Source: Ricinus communis (lineage: Eukaryota > Streptophyta > Magnoliopsida > Malpighiales > Euphorbiaceae). Taken from it: 64,000 nt of DNA. Of this stretch, positions 1-11,381 are shown piece after piece. Below the pieces are notes generated by a model. It did no database searches and was not told where the DNA came from. It worked only from the letters and a program-made list of their open reading frames with translations. Each line of letters starts with the position of its first letter. Positions within the stretch are counted from its first letter, which is position 1. Location: NCBI RefSeq assembly GCF_019578655.1, contig NC_063256.1, forward strand, positions 10,974,001 to 11,038,000, written 5' to 3'. A program made the position numbers and the translations under genes.

Positions 1-1349
1 CAATAACAATAATATTATCATATACCTAAAATAAATATATTATATACTTAATGTATACTTTAAAAATTATTTTATATTTTCTTATAAAATATGTTTTATC
101 CATAATATATATATATATAAATTTACAAGTTATATATCAAGCATACAATATAAATAAAAAAATTTCTAAATCTTAAAATATATACTTATAATATATCTAT
201 ATATTTGATATATACTATTTTTTAGATTTTTTACAAAATAGATATAAGTATTTAGTATTTTGTAGAATTGAGTTTTGAAATTCAATATTTATCTTCTATA
301 ATTTTTAGGTATTTAAAAAATCACATAATATGGTTTTTTTAAAGCATTTTAATATATTAAAATTTAAAGTAACACAAATTTAACCAAATAAAATTCTGAA
401 ATTGGATTTAATTCTTATAAAATTAAAAAACTAATGAATTTATTTTTAAAAAATTCTTGATTTTTAATTTTTCTATTTGATAATGTGAATTGTTAATGAG
501 AAAGTTGTTAAATTTGTTGCAATCCTTTTAGAGTTTGGATAAGGATTTGTCTTGAATTGAAATCTATGGTTTTTCATTGTTAACAATCAACTAAAGTAGG
601 TTGAATGATCATATTTGCAACTAATATTGCAAACAAGAGAGAGAAAATGATAGTTAAGATTCGTTACGAAAATAAATCAAAAAAAGAAAACAAACAGTAA
701 AAAAATGTGATGAAAAGTTTAAAATTAAGCACAAAGCCCAAAATCACGTTTAAGAGTAGAAATGAAAAATAAAGGTTCAGATAGCGTAAAAAAAAAAAAA
801 AGAAGAATTAGCAAAAAAGAAAACTTTCAGAAAAGTGTGGTATAAAAGCAAACATTATATATGTAAAAAAAAACATATAAGTTTGATCTATAAATTTGTG
901 CAGAGCAGTGAGGCCTAAAAGAAAAAACAGTTCCAAATTGGTAAAAAAGATCGGATTGTTCATATTCGAGCTCGAGCTCGAGTGGATCTAAAATAAAAAG
1001 GAAACTTTTTAAAAATATTTTAAATTAATAAAAAATAGAATTATTATTTTTATATTTTTTCTGAAATTTACGGTAAGATTGTCTTTAATTATTTTTCAGT
1101 GGTTTTATTGTTGTTTTCGAATTATTTTTGATTTTTTATTTAAAAATAAAAAATAAAAGCAAATACAAAACGTGATCCATGAAAATTGGTCTCTTCAAAT
1201 CAAAATACAAAACCAAACCAGAAAGAAATGTCATTGAAAGATTCCAAGAAATTTTTTTGACTACAAGAAACATTCCAAAGATTTTGCTTCTTAGAACAAA
1301 CTAAAATCACGCATTATAATATTCCGCTGTCTTTTCCTCAATAGTATTA
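1..1349. other. AT-rich intergenic DNA
   Basis: No coding potential is visible on either strand; the stretch is dominated by A/T runs. A short palindromic run of alternating GAGCTC/CTCGAG hexamers lies at 966-982 and stands out from the AT-rich surroundings, but nothing ties it to a function. Confidence 0.7.
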
Positions 1350-1354
1350 GTATC

Positions 1355-1693
1355 TGTGAAAGTTTGTAAGTTGTTGAATTTATTGATCTGTGATGCCATA
1401 CATAAGTATTCTGAGATTACATGAAGATTAGGAGTCCTGTTATATACATGTTGAGTTTGCAACGGTCCTATTGCTATTACAACGTTCTGTTTTAGCTAGG
1501 GGAAGGTAGAAGTGACCCTTCTTCCCTAGGGGAGGAGGGTTGCTCATTTTCCCTCATTTCTGGCCTATGATGATTAGAGTGGCTGAAGCCTTGTCTAACA
1601 GTCAAAGACTGTTGGTCCTTACTAACAGTCTTTGACTGTTGAATATTGCTAACTTGCTTTGGTTCTGATGTATGCACAGCAGTATCCTCAACA
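1355..1693 (-). repeat. 3' LTR of the minus-strand copia element
   Basis: 339 bp, TG...CA, and the near-identical partner of the copy at 4842-5180. In element orientation it is the downstream LTR. It contains a TATATAA-like promoter motif on the minus strand near 1438-1446 and a perfect 17-bp hairpin at 1597-1640. Confidence 0.95.
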
Positions 1694-1710
1694 CTCCCCC
1701 TCAGGGTGGG
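1694..1710 (-). promoter_or_regulatory. Polypurine tract
   Basis: On the minus strand this reads CCCACCCTGAGGGGGAG and directly abuts the first base of the downstream LTR, the expected place for plus-strand DNA priming. Confidence 0.85.
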
Positions 1711-3580
1711 TTCAAATAAGTTGATATAACCCATCTTGCTGATGAGCCTTTGGTGACTTGCTTTGTCTAGAGCCTTTGTGAAGATATCTGCCAGCTGTTC
1801 ATGGCTTCTGACGAATGGAGTTGCAATTTCTCCTGTTTGGACTTTCTCCCTTATGAAGTGACAGTCAACTTTAATATGTTTGGTCCTTTCGTGAAAGACA
1901 GGGTTCAATGCGATGTGTCTGGCTGCCTGGTTATCACAGTACATTTCCATCGGACCTTTGCCTTTAATCTCCATGTCAAACAGTACTTGCTTAATCCAAA
2001 TAAGCTCACTAGCTGTCGATGCCATGGCACGATACTCGGCTTGACCTTTGGACCTTCGCGATTCTGATTGCTTTTGCTCTTCCAAGTCACTTAGGTTTCC
2101 CTACAGATGTACGGTATCCACGAAGTTGACTTTCTATCACAACTTCACTTGATCTGCATCAGAGAAACCTGTAATAGTGTTAGCATTATTATTTTTCATC
2201 CAAATACCTTGACCTGGAGAACCCTTAAGATATCTGAGGATTCTATCGATGGCGTCCAGGTGACAGGAGCGAGGGGCATGCATAAACTGGCTCACCATAC
2301 TTACAGCATAGGAGATATCAGGTCTAGTGACGGTTAAATATATCAGTTTTCCTACTAGATGCTGATAGCTTCCTATGTTATCTATAGGTTCCCCATCTTC
2401 CAAATTTAGTTTGGTTTTAGTCTCCATTGGAGTATTTGCTGGTTTTACTCCTAATTTTCCTATTTCTTTTAATAGGTCAAGAGTATATTTCCTTTGGGAC
2501 AGAAATAAGCCTTTATGAGATTTTGCAATTTCTATCCCTAGAAAGTATGATAATTGTCCTAGATCTTTGATATCAAATTCTCTTTTAAGTTTTAGCTTTA
2601 CTTCTTCAATTTCTTTATTATTATTACCAGTTATGATTACGTCGTCAACATACACAAGAATAATAATGGTGGATGTGTATATGTGTGTTTGGCAAACATA
2701 GACGAATCTGAAGCACATTTATGAAAATTAATTTTTAACAAAAAATGACTTAGCTTGGCATACCATGCTCTTGGGGATTGCTTTAATCCATAAATAGCCT
2801 TTTTTAGCTTACATACAGAGAATGGTTTGAGGAATCCTTGTGTCCTGAAGGAAGAGTCATGTAGACTTCTTCATCCAAAGACCCTTGGAGAAAGGCGTTC
2901 TTTACGTCCATTTGGAACAAGTGCCAACCTGAATTAATAGCAACAGATAATAATATGCGAACCATACTCATTTTTGCTACAGGAGCAAAGGTTTCTTAGT
3001 AGTCTACGCCATAGGTCTGAGTAAATCCCTTGGCAACTAACCTGGCCTTATATCTTTCGATGGTGCCATCGCATTTATACTTAATCTTATACACCCATTT
3101 ACACCCTACAGGTTTCTTATTTTGAGGCAAGGTGATAATGTTCCAGGTGTCATTTTTTTCTAATGCCTGTAGCTCTTCCTTCATGGCTTTACACCAATTG
3201 GGATTAATGTTAGCTTCGTAGAAGGAAGAGGGCTCAGTGTGTGTGGTGAGATTTGCTAGGAAGGCCTTATACTGATTTGATACAGAAGTATAATTAATGA
3301 AGTGTTGGATTGGATACGACACCTTATGGGACACATAGTCCCTTAACCTGGTAGGAGGTCTAATTAACCGAGAGGATTGTCGTAAGGCAATTGCTTCTCC
3401 TTGTGGCACATTCTCTCCCCCTGAAGGAGTTTCCTCAGCAGTGAGATCTGCTTGGGGTGTAGAGTCTCCCCCGGAAGGAGATGCCCCGGTGGTATCCTCG
3501 TAGATGGGCTCACGATAAGACACAGTATCGTGGAGAGTGCAATCATCTTCCCTGTAGTGCGATCCTAACCCACAGGTTTG
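1700..3580 (-). pseudogene. Copia reverse transcriptase/RNase H remnant
   Basis: The minus strand holds the linker and start of copia RT (VGCKWVYKIK, RLVAKGFTQTYGVDY; 2996-3523), an in-frame TAA directly after GVDY, a frameshifted middle part with FQMDVKNAFLQG (about 2760-2990), then the catalytic YVDDVIITG motif and thumb (2137-2718). RNase H with AEYRAMA, CDNQAA and ERTKHI motifs follows to about 1730. The last open stretch runs on into the LTR and stops only at 1492. At least one stop and two frame changes show it is dead. RT normally follows integrase, which is absent here. Confidence 0.92.
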
Positions 3581-3598
3581 CTGAAGCTGAACAATCTA

Positions 3599-4768
3599 CT
3601 AAAGTTGATCAATTAGGTCTCTAAGTTGAGATTGTTCAATAGTACTCGAGCGAAGGTCGGATTCGGACCGAGTATGTTGAGCGGAATGAGCCTGATTAGG
3701 GTCATTATTTTCGGGTCGGGTCGGGTAATAGCCGGTTCGGGTCGGTTCAAAGGATCCGGATCGGGTCGGTTCACTGTTTCCGGGTCGGTTCGGGTCGGTC
3801 AAGTCGGGTCGATGTAGGTTAAAAGACACCAACCCGTTACTCTCACAACCCGACTCCCTTATTTCATTATTTCTAGGGTTCATGACCCCAAGGCCTCCGA
3901 ACCTCTTCTTCTCTTCTCTTCTCCCGTTCCTTCCTTTCTCACTTCTGCCGAGACTTGGCCGAAGACTGGGATGGAGGTGCCAGCAACGGTCTTGAGCGTG
4001 CCCCTGCCTTTCGCAGTGGTCGCACCTCTCGATGCTTGCGGGTGCTCCTCTCGCTCGACTGGTCTCTCGAAGCTGTGAAGGATTGGCGAGGTAAGCTCTG
4101 TTTTCCGAGCTGTCAACGCCACTCGATCCAGCCATGGTTGCTCGTCTGGTCTCCTCCTGCTGGATGGTGGCTATGACAACATCTATTGGAGAGAGTTGGC
4201 TTGACAGAAGGATTTGTGAACGAATGGCTTCATAACTTGTGTCCAACCCGCCAAGGTATGTGTAAACAAGGTCTTGTTGAGCTCTTTTCCTTAGTTCTTC
4301 TGGATCAGTCGTCGGTGGAAGGTAGCTTTGCAATTCCTCCCATTTGGTAAGGATTTTTGTTGCGTAGCTTATGCTTGACTGTGTTCCTTGCTTTATTTTG
4401 GCTAATTCCTATTTTAGATTGAAAATGTGAGCGTAGTTTTGCTCATGGTCGTAGAGGCTTTTGACTTTGCTCCATATTGCCTGTGAGGATTCTAATAGCA
4501 TACACAGACGTGCTATCTGAGGCTCCATTGTGTTAGTGAGCAACGACATGACCAAATGGTCTGTCGTCTGCCACTCCTCAATTGCCTCCAATTCTTCCTT
4601 TGATGGTTGTCTTGGATTGGTTGGTTGAGGTCTGCTACGAGTCCCTGTGATGAACCCCAATTTTTTTCTGCCACTGAGGCTAATGTAGACTGATCTCGAC
4701 CATTCAAAGTAATTTTGGTTGCCTTTTAACACAATATTGGTCAGTTTTGTGATATCTGTGTGAGACAT
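3599..4768 (-). pseudogene. Copia gag remnant (UBN2-type domain and zinc knuckle)
   Basis: Translation starts at an ATG at 4766-4768 with the typical copia gag N-terminus (LVLKGNQNY-like motif, here IVLKGNQNYFEWSRS). The frame breaks between about 4409 and 4333, then continues through a second open segment that carries a CCHC zinc knuckle: Cys-x2-Cys-x4-His-x4-Cys in RCDHCERQGHAQDRCW. The C-terminal part has degenerate repeats rich in PTRSG/PTRTG, encoded by a GGGTCGGTTC-like tandem motif around 3715-3815. It ends at a stop near 3599. No aspartic protease motif (DSG) follows, which is where it would normally lie. Nucleocapsid packaging function can be inferred only for an intact relative. Confidence 0.88.
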
Positions 4769-4829
4769 GGCAGAAGAAATTGTTTCTATGTTGGTTTGAT
4801 TTTTAGTAAGAGAAGACAGGATTAAACAT

Positions 4830-4841
4830 GCTCTGATACCA
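4830..4841 (-). promoter_or_regulatory. Primer binding site (initiator Met tRNA)
   Basis: Read on the minus strand the sequence is TGGTATCAGAGC, immediately inside the upstream LTR. This is the standard plant copia primer site complementary to the 3' end of initiator Met tRNA. Confidence 0.92.
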
Positions 4842-5180
4842 TGTGAAAGTTTGTAAGTTGTTGGATTTATTGATCTGTGATGCTATACATAAGTATTCTA
4901 AGATTACATGAAGATTAGGAGTCTTGTTATATACATGTTGAGCTTGTAACGGTCCTATTGCTATTACAACGTTCTATTTTAGCTAGGGGAAGGTAGAAGT
5001 GACCCTTCTTCCCTAGGGGAGGAGGGTTGCTCATTTTCTCTCATTTCTGGCCTATGATGATTAGAGTGGCTGAGGCCTTGTCTAACAGTCAAAGACTGTT
5101 GGTCCTTACTAACAGTCTTTGACTGTTAAATATTGCTAACTTGCTTTGGTTCTGATGTATGCACAATAGTATCCTCAACA
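4842..5180 (-). repeat. 5' LTR of the minus-strand copia element
   Basis: 339 bp, the upstream LTR in element orientation. It is bounded by the GTATC target duplication at 5181-5185 and by the primer site on the inner side. The hairpin seen in the other LTR is preserved here at 5084-5127. Confidence 0.95.
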
Positions 5181-5185
5181 GTATC

Positions 5186-5564
5186 TATTACTGATTATGA
5201 ATAATGTGCTAAATTATATGGATATTGGAGCTTCTTTAATGAGTATGGCAATGGTATTCGTTTTCCCATTTTGTATCCCATTTTGTAGGACGAACAAGTA
5301 ATTTTGTAACAGGTTTGGGATCGAAATTCTCTCCTCTTAAATTATATATTTCAAGTGGGTGCATAATTAAGATATAACCATTAAAATCTTCTTATTACTT
5401 AACAAAATCTTGAATGGCTGTTCATGAATTTAAGCAAAAGCATAATTCACTTAGATTGGCAGCGATTGACAGTCTAAATCAGAAAATGAGAATGAGAATG
5501 GATTGAAGAACGATTACTCAATGTTAAAAATATTATAAAGAAAATGTAAGCTTGTAACTAAGAA
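5186..5564. other. Short intergenic spacer downstream of the PDV1-like gene
   Basis: AT-rich sequence between the copia target duplication and the PDV1-like stop codon. It probably includes the 3' untranslated region of that gene. No other feature was recognised. Confidence 0.6.
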
Positions 5565-6597
5565 TCATCCTCTTCCTTGAAATACATCCAAAGAGCTACT
5601 AGAGATGGTATCTTTCCTTGGTTCAACTCTTGGACTGCAATTTTGTTGTCTGTTGGCATGACGAAGCATAACTGTAGATGAAATGCTTACTGAAACCACT
5701 GCCAATTTGGCCGCCACAACAAATGCCTTTTGCCATTTCCGTGGATCAACTAACATTCTAATGCCACAAATCATAAACCCACTTCTCCTCTTCTTTTCCT
5801 TATTGGAATCTGCAACTCTTTTCTTGGTTGTGCCATTCACACTCCAGTCAAATGCAGTGTTTCCATTGTTAAAACAAGAATTCAGCTCTCTTACAACGTC
5901 AACAGGTCTTCCTGTATATTCTTTCACTCTTTCTATTAGAATCACTCTGCTTTCTTCTAAGCGAGTGAGTGCTGCATGCCTGTCTATTAGTTGCCAAGAT
6001 TGTAATTTCTGCATAAAGATTAAAAAAACAAAGCAAATGAATTTGATCAACTGTGCAGAGGAAAGTAGCTGTCAATAGATTGTCTTTTTCAAGGATTTTG
6101 AAACTAGAGGTATTCTTTTATCAAAATTATTGTAATGGGAATGCGCTGGCAGCCATAAATTACTCATATTACAACTGCAATTAGCTTGCACAACATGTAT
6201 AATTTAATTATCAATAAAGAAAACCAAAAACATTGAGATTTCAGATTCCAGAAATTATCAACAAACTAATGCAGCGAGCAAATGCAAGCTAATAAAGTAA
6301 GCCGTGACTTCTTGAAAATCAACCTCTGCATGTCAGAAAAGATAAGAAAAAGGAAAGAGGAAACGAATGAAGTACCTGTAAGAGCATGAGCACGTCCCCA
6401 ACATCCTTTAATGAATCTCTAATGGCAATCAGTCTCTGCTTTTCTTGAAATGATGTCTGTGAAATATTAGAGAAACGACCATTTTCAGAACAGAAAGTGC
6501 AGAAGGAGCTGTTACTGTTTCTGATGTCATCATTAAGCCCATCATGCAAAGCCCATGCTCTCTCAATGAAAACCTGAAGGTCCCCCTTCAACTCCAT
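5565..6597 (-). CDS. PDV1: PDV1-like plastid division protein
   Basis: Two exons, 6376-6597 and 5565-6008, with a CAG/GTACTT donor and an ATGCAG acceptor, join in phase to give 221 residues. PDV1 is a plant-specific outer chloroplast envelope protein that recruits the dynamin-like ring protein ARC5 to the division site. The N-terminus MELKGDLQVFIERAWALHD parallels the PDV1 start. A charged helical stretch follows (about 60-115, RLEESRVILIERVKEY), then a basic linker, one membrane segment at about 169-188, and a short tail ending LDVFQGRG. A terminal Gly is known to matter in PDV proteins for binding their inner-membrane ARC6-type partners. Arabidopsis PDV1 is 272 residues, so this copy is short, mainly before the membrane segment. 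An in-frame upstream start to 6687 is rejected because family similarity begins at MELK. PDV2 is the alternative, but the termini fit PDV1 better. Confidence 0.82.
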
Positions 6598-9500
6598 CAA
6601 AATAGAAGACAGCCCACCAATCAAAAACTGGCTAGCAATTGAGTTTTGCGTATGTGTATATTGGATGTACAGCAGTAGCAGTAGCACCTTTTCAGAATTT
6701 GTCAGCTATCTTCCTACATTCTTGGCTGTGGAAAGCTTGAGATCAAGTTGATGTGTGGATGGGCGTCTTCTTTTATTTTATGGTTTGCATTTGGTAGTTC
6801 ATCAAAACAGAATAGATCATAGCGTCCTTCTTTTCCTTTCCTTTTTATTTGTGGGTTTGCTTTAATGCGAAGTTCTGCTTGTAAAATGAGAAGGGCTTGG
6901 CTGTTTTGTGCAACTTTATGCCCCACACACTTCCTTCCAACACATGTTCACGTGTACTCGTACATGTTACTCATGTCTCCATCATAATTCATAACATGGT
7001 TTCCTAATTTGCAAGCCTAATGCATATACACTAACTAATTATTACTTGTTACTTGAGATTTCTTTCAAGAAGATCTAATTGGGGATCTAGATTTGATAGA
7101 ATGAAAGGATCTATAAAATCATGTTGAGTGATTAAATTCAATATAATTAGTGAGTGTTTTCCATAATGTAAACGATATAAATTTAATTTCTTTGATAATT
7201 TTTTTGAATTGTCAAAAATTTAGCTAAGTATATGTTTATATTTCTGAATTTGTATCAATTACTCAGTTTAATAAATATCGAAATGTTTTTAAACATCTAA
7301 ACACTTTTAATTTTAATTTAACATAACATACACTTGAACTTTATTTTCTGATAATAATAATATATTTTCATGCAATTCATGTAGATGTATTAAACACTTT
7401 CATGCAATACATGTCAAAAAATATTAAAATACCACAAAAGGAAAGAATAAATTCAAGTGTTTGTTAAGTTATATAAAAAATTAGAGTGTTAAATTGATTG
7501 AATGATTAACATTCATGAACATAATTATACATTTCGTCTCAAAATTTTAATAAAATATATAGAGAATTAGTAGTGCATGTGGGATGATGATGATGATGGA
7601 AACACAATAAACTAAAAATTATGGCACATACCATAATCTATAATTATGTGACATGATAAACCAAGTAGAGTATATGAAACACTAGATAGAAAGAAAGAAT
7701 CCCATGTTGAGAAGAGAGAAGGCAGTCCATTATGAGCCCAATTGGTTAGGTGTTTGATTGAAGTAACAAGTGATGGAATGGACGCCAATACTAATCAAAC
7801 ACAACCATAATTGAATTGGGCTCCCTATCACCTCCCCCACAAAATCACAACCTTCGGTGGTCGTAAATTTGGAAAAGCAAAATACAGGTTGGCATCTGGT
7901 TCGCAAAGATCATCTCTGCAGCAGCAGCAAAAGACAATTCCGAAAGCGGCATATGAATTTGGCCCCCACTGCTTGACTGATCGCCGCACCATCTTATCAG
8001 ATTTTCCCTCACCTATTCATGCCTTCGGTTGGTGAAAAAGGAGCTTCTTTTTGGGGTCTTCCTTGTTCTGTGTTAGCAAACTTTTATTTATTTATTTATT
8101 ATTATTTTACTTTAAAATGGAATAAAATATTCCATATGACCTGCCACTTTTATGATAAATCATTGGATTTGCTCACCTTGGATTTGCTCATGATTTCTAA
8201 CCCTTTTCTTTTTCTGCAACTTGGATTTTTCTTGTTTATCAGAATTTTAACCATATCTATCATCTTTAGGACTGACAACTTAAGATTGTTCTCAAAAAAG
8301 GTCTCGGATTTTAATTATATTTAAAACCATTACTAATTAAAGTATTATCAATTTTAACAATATTTGTTAGGTAATTCAATTAAGACCTTTAAAGACTTTG
8401 ATGAAGTTTAAAAATCAGAATATATTCAATAATAATTTTAAAAATTTTTATATAAGTCATTGAGTATTTGTCTATAAAAATCTTTAAAAATAAGCTAATA
8501 TTTAAAAAGTTATTGATTTTTATAGACAAATTCATATACTTTTTATGCATTGTTATAGATAAAAAATTTCAAGATTTCTCTTTTACTTTTCATCAAAATT
8601 TCAATAGACTTTTTTTTTTATTGGAAAACTCATCATTTTCTTTTCAATTTTTTCTGCATTATCGTTTTCATTTCTCTTTACTATACAAATGAATTAAACA
8701 CAATTTAATTAGAATAGGAGATGGATCAGTTTCCTGGCTTGAATTCTCTTTTAATAAATCTAAAGAGAAATAAAAACGCTCAATTTGTTTACTATATTCT
8801 CCATCTTAAAATATATAAGAAATAATGAAACTTTAGAAGTTAAATATTATTTACTATTATACTCAAACATACAAAAAATTAATTAAAAATTTTTAATTTA
8901 ATTTTAAAAGACCTCATAAAAATATGAATTTAAAATGAAACATTGAATGAATTGTTTTGAGGAAACAACCCCACCATATATAGACTTTTAGATTTTATTA
9001 GAAAAATTATTTGGATAATTTTTTATGTTGGTAAGTATAATTGTCGATTTAAGTGTTTATCAAATAATTTAATAAACGTGATTATTATTGGTTTAAGTAT
9101 TTATTAAATAAATAATAAACAAGATATAACGAGTATAACATGAATTTGATGGTTTAATTGGAGACAAATTGTAATATATGATAATTACATTAAAAAAATT
9201 ATTTTCTTAATAAAAAATAGTATTTATATTGTGAGATAAAAAATTTCAAACCGGTATGAATATAATACAACAATAAAATGAAGTTTGTTATTTTGCATAT
9301 AACATTACATGGAATAATGTTTAAAGTAAACGGAAAAAAATCAAGAAAATAATAAAAGTAAAATGATTAAATTTAATTTTAAATAATTAAATAATCTTTA
9401 AATAATAGTATGTGAAAATCAATAAAAGTATTTTGAAGTAAAGTCTGTTAAAGTTAATCATTTAATTATAAACTCTGTAAAAGTCTTTAAAAATTCAAAA

Positions 9501-9937
9501 ACTCTCTAAAAATAATTCATTTAAAAAAGTGTATAAAAACCTTAATTAAATACACCATTCTAAAGTGTTTACCGCTAAATAAAATAAATCTAGAAATTCC
9601 AGTGCTTTTTATTTGGCATCAAGGCGGAAGTTAGCACATGTTATTCATATGATCCCTTAAAAAAAAAGATACTAATGCTTGAAGATAATTTTGAATTGAA
9701 TTGATTATTTACTACTCATATTTGTTTTTCCTACTTACCCTTTTATGTTATTTACTTCCTTCTTTTTCTTTCAGTTTTTGTGGCAATTGTGCCCTTTTGT
9801 CTAAATATTTGAATACTTTATGCCCAAAAATTTTTGTGGACCTTATAATTATTTTTCAATAATATATATATTTCTTATCTTTCTTATACACTTTATATAA
9901 GGAGGCTACTTTGATGAGATGGCTACGTTCTTTTAAA
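6598..9937. other. Intergenic: PDV1-like promoter side and AT-rich spacer
   Basis: The first few hundred bases should contain the 5' region of the PDV1-like gene. The remainder is AT-rich with homopolymer runs. An open stretch at 7811-8035 on the plus strand resembles no family known to me and is low-complexity at its end. No gene is supported. Confidence 0.6.
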
Positions 9938-9942
9938 AAACA

Positions 9943-10169
9943 TGTTAAGAATTAGTCAACATTTAGCTAGTAAATAAATCCCATTCTTTGTGGAGTTTTT
10001 TTAGCTTTAGAAGAGGTCTTTTCTGTTTAGAAGTCCATTAGCTGTTAGTTCCTTATTTTTCGTTGTTTCTGTTTGATCTTGTAGGCTATATACATAGCCA
10101 GAATTCTCATTGAATGTATGATAGCTTTTTCTCTCAATATTCTTTTATTAAATATGATAAATCTCTTCA
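9943..10169 (+). repeat. 5' LTR of the plus-strand copia element
   Basis: 227 bp, TG...CA, immediately followed by the primer site and preceded by the AAACA target duplication. A TATATA-like core (GCTATATACATAGC) lies near 10085-10098. Confidence 0.95.
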
Positions 10170-10171
10170 TT

Positions 10172-10183
10172 TGGTATCAGAGC
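10172..10183 (+). promoter_or_regulatory. Primer binding site (initiator Met tRNA)
   Basis: TGGTATCAGAGC two bases inside the 5' LTR, the usual copia primer site. Confidence 0.93.
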
Positions 10184-10235
10184 CTCGCTCGAGGTTAAGC
10201 AGAAGCAACAGTCTTCGAGCAAGGAAATAAAAAAA

Positions 10236-11381
10236 ATGGCAACAAAGAGTTCTTTTGTTCAGCCGTCGGTCCCGAAATTCGATGGCCACTATGATCATTG
10301 GGTGATGTTGATGGATAATTTTCTTCGATCTAAGGAGTATTGGGGCATTATAGAAAATGGGCTTCCTGCCGCAGCAACAGAAGGAGTGTCAGTCTCTGAA
10401 GCACAGAAGAAAATTCATGAAGAGCAAAAGTTGAAAGATCTGAAAGCTAAGAATTATCTATTTCAGGCATTGGATCGTTCTATTTTGGAGACGATCATCA
10501 ACAAAGACACGTCGAAGAATATCTGGGACTCTATGAAGCAAAAATATCAAGGAACCACGCAGGTAAGGCGAGCTCAGCTGTAAGCACTACGGAAGGAGTA
10601 CGAACTTCTCCAAATGAAGGATGGAGAATCTGTGAATGAGTTTTTTGCTCGTGTTCTTGTTATAACAAACAAGATGAAAGTTAATGATGAGAATTTGTCT
10701 GTCTTTAATGTTGTGGAGAAGATTCTGAGATCAATGACTCCAAAATTCAATTATGTTGTGTGTTCTATTGAGGAGTCCAGGGATACCAGTAATTTATCGA
10801 TTGATGAGTTGCAGAGCAATTTACTTGTGCACGAACAACGCATGAGTAACACTGTAGAGGAAGAGCATGCTTTGAAAGTGACTCATCGTGGCAATTACAG
10901 TAGGCGACCAAGAGGACTTGGAAGTTACGGAGGCAGAGGCCGTGGAAGAAGTAGACAAAGCTGGGACAAAGCTACAATAGAGTGCTATTCTTGTAACAAG
11001 CTTGGGCATTTTCAATGGGAATGTCCGATGAAAGGAGCAGCAAATTTTGCAGAGAGTCAAGGAGAAAGCCAGGAACACATGCTGCTGATGGCTTATGTTG
11101 AAGAAGGGGAGCAGCACAAAACAGACATATGGTTTCTTGACTCTGGATGCAGTAACCATATGTGCGGAAAGAAGGAATATTTTTCCGATTTTGATAACAA
11201 GTTCACAGAATCGGTAAAGCTGGGAAAGAATGCCAATATGGTGGTTAATGGGAAAGGAAACATCAGCCTGGAAATTAATATTGTTACCATCATTTCGGGA
11301 GTTTTCTATGTCCCTGAATTGAAAAATAATTTGCTGAGTCTTGGTCAATTGCAGGAGAAAGGATTGGCCATTCTGTTTTAG
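10236..11381 (+). pseudogene. Copia gag-protease (broken)
   Basis: The start is the ATG at 10236. The gag N-terminus contains PKFDGHYDHWVMLMDNFLRS, the usual copia gag core. A TAA at about 10582 interrupts it, and the same product continues from 10614. A CCHC zinc knuckle CYSCNKLGHFQWECP is encoded near 10983-11027. The aspartic protease follows, with catalytic DSG in WFLDSGCSNHMCG near 11130-11170 and the downstream LLSLGQLQEKG motif. The frame ends at a TAG (11379-11381) where the polyprotein should run on into integrase. In an intact copy this would be the capsid, nucleocapsid and maturation enzyme. Confidence 0.92.

Larger units (their letters stand above)
1355..5180 (-). mobile_element. 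Ty1/copia LTR retrotransposon, protease/integrase-deleted derivative
   Basis: A 3,826-bp element lies in minus orientation. Two 339-bp LTRs (1355-1693 and 4842-5180) begin TG and end CA and differ at about 12 positions (roughly 96% identity). The 5-bp target duplication GTATC is present on both sides (1350-1354 and 5181-5185). A primer site matching the initiator Met tRNA 3' end abuts the upstream LTR and a purine-rich tract abuts the downstream one. The internal region encodes gag with a zinc knuckle, then jumps to reverse transcriptase and RNase H. No protease motif and no integrase His-Cys or DDE region can be found, so the element could move only with help from an intact relative. It sits about 380 bp beyond the 3' end of the PDV1-like gene. 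The LTR divergence implies a fairly old insertion. Confidence 0.95.
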
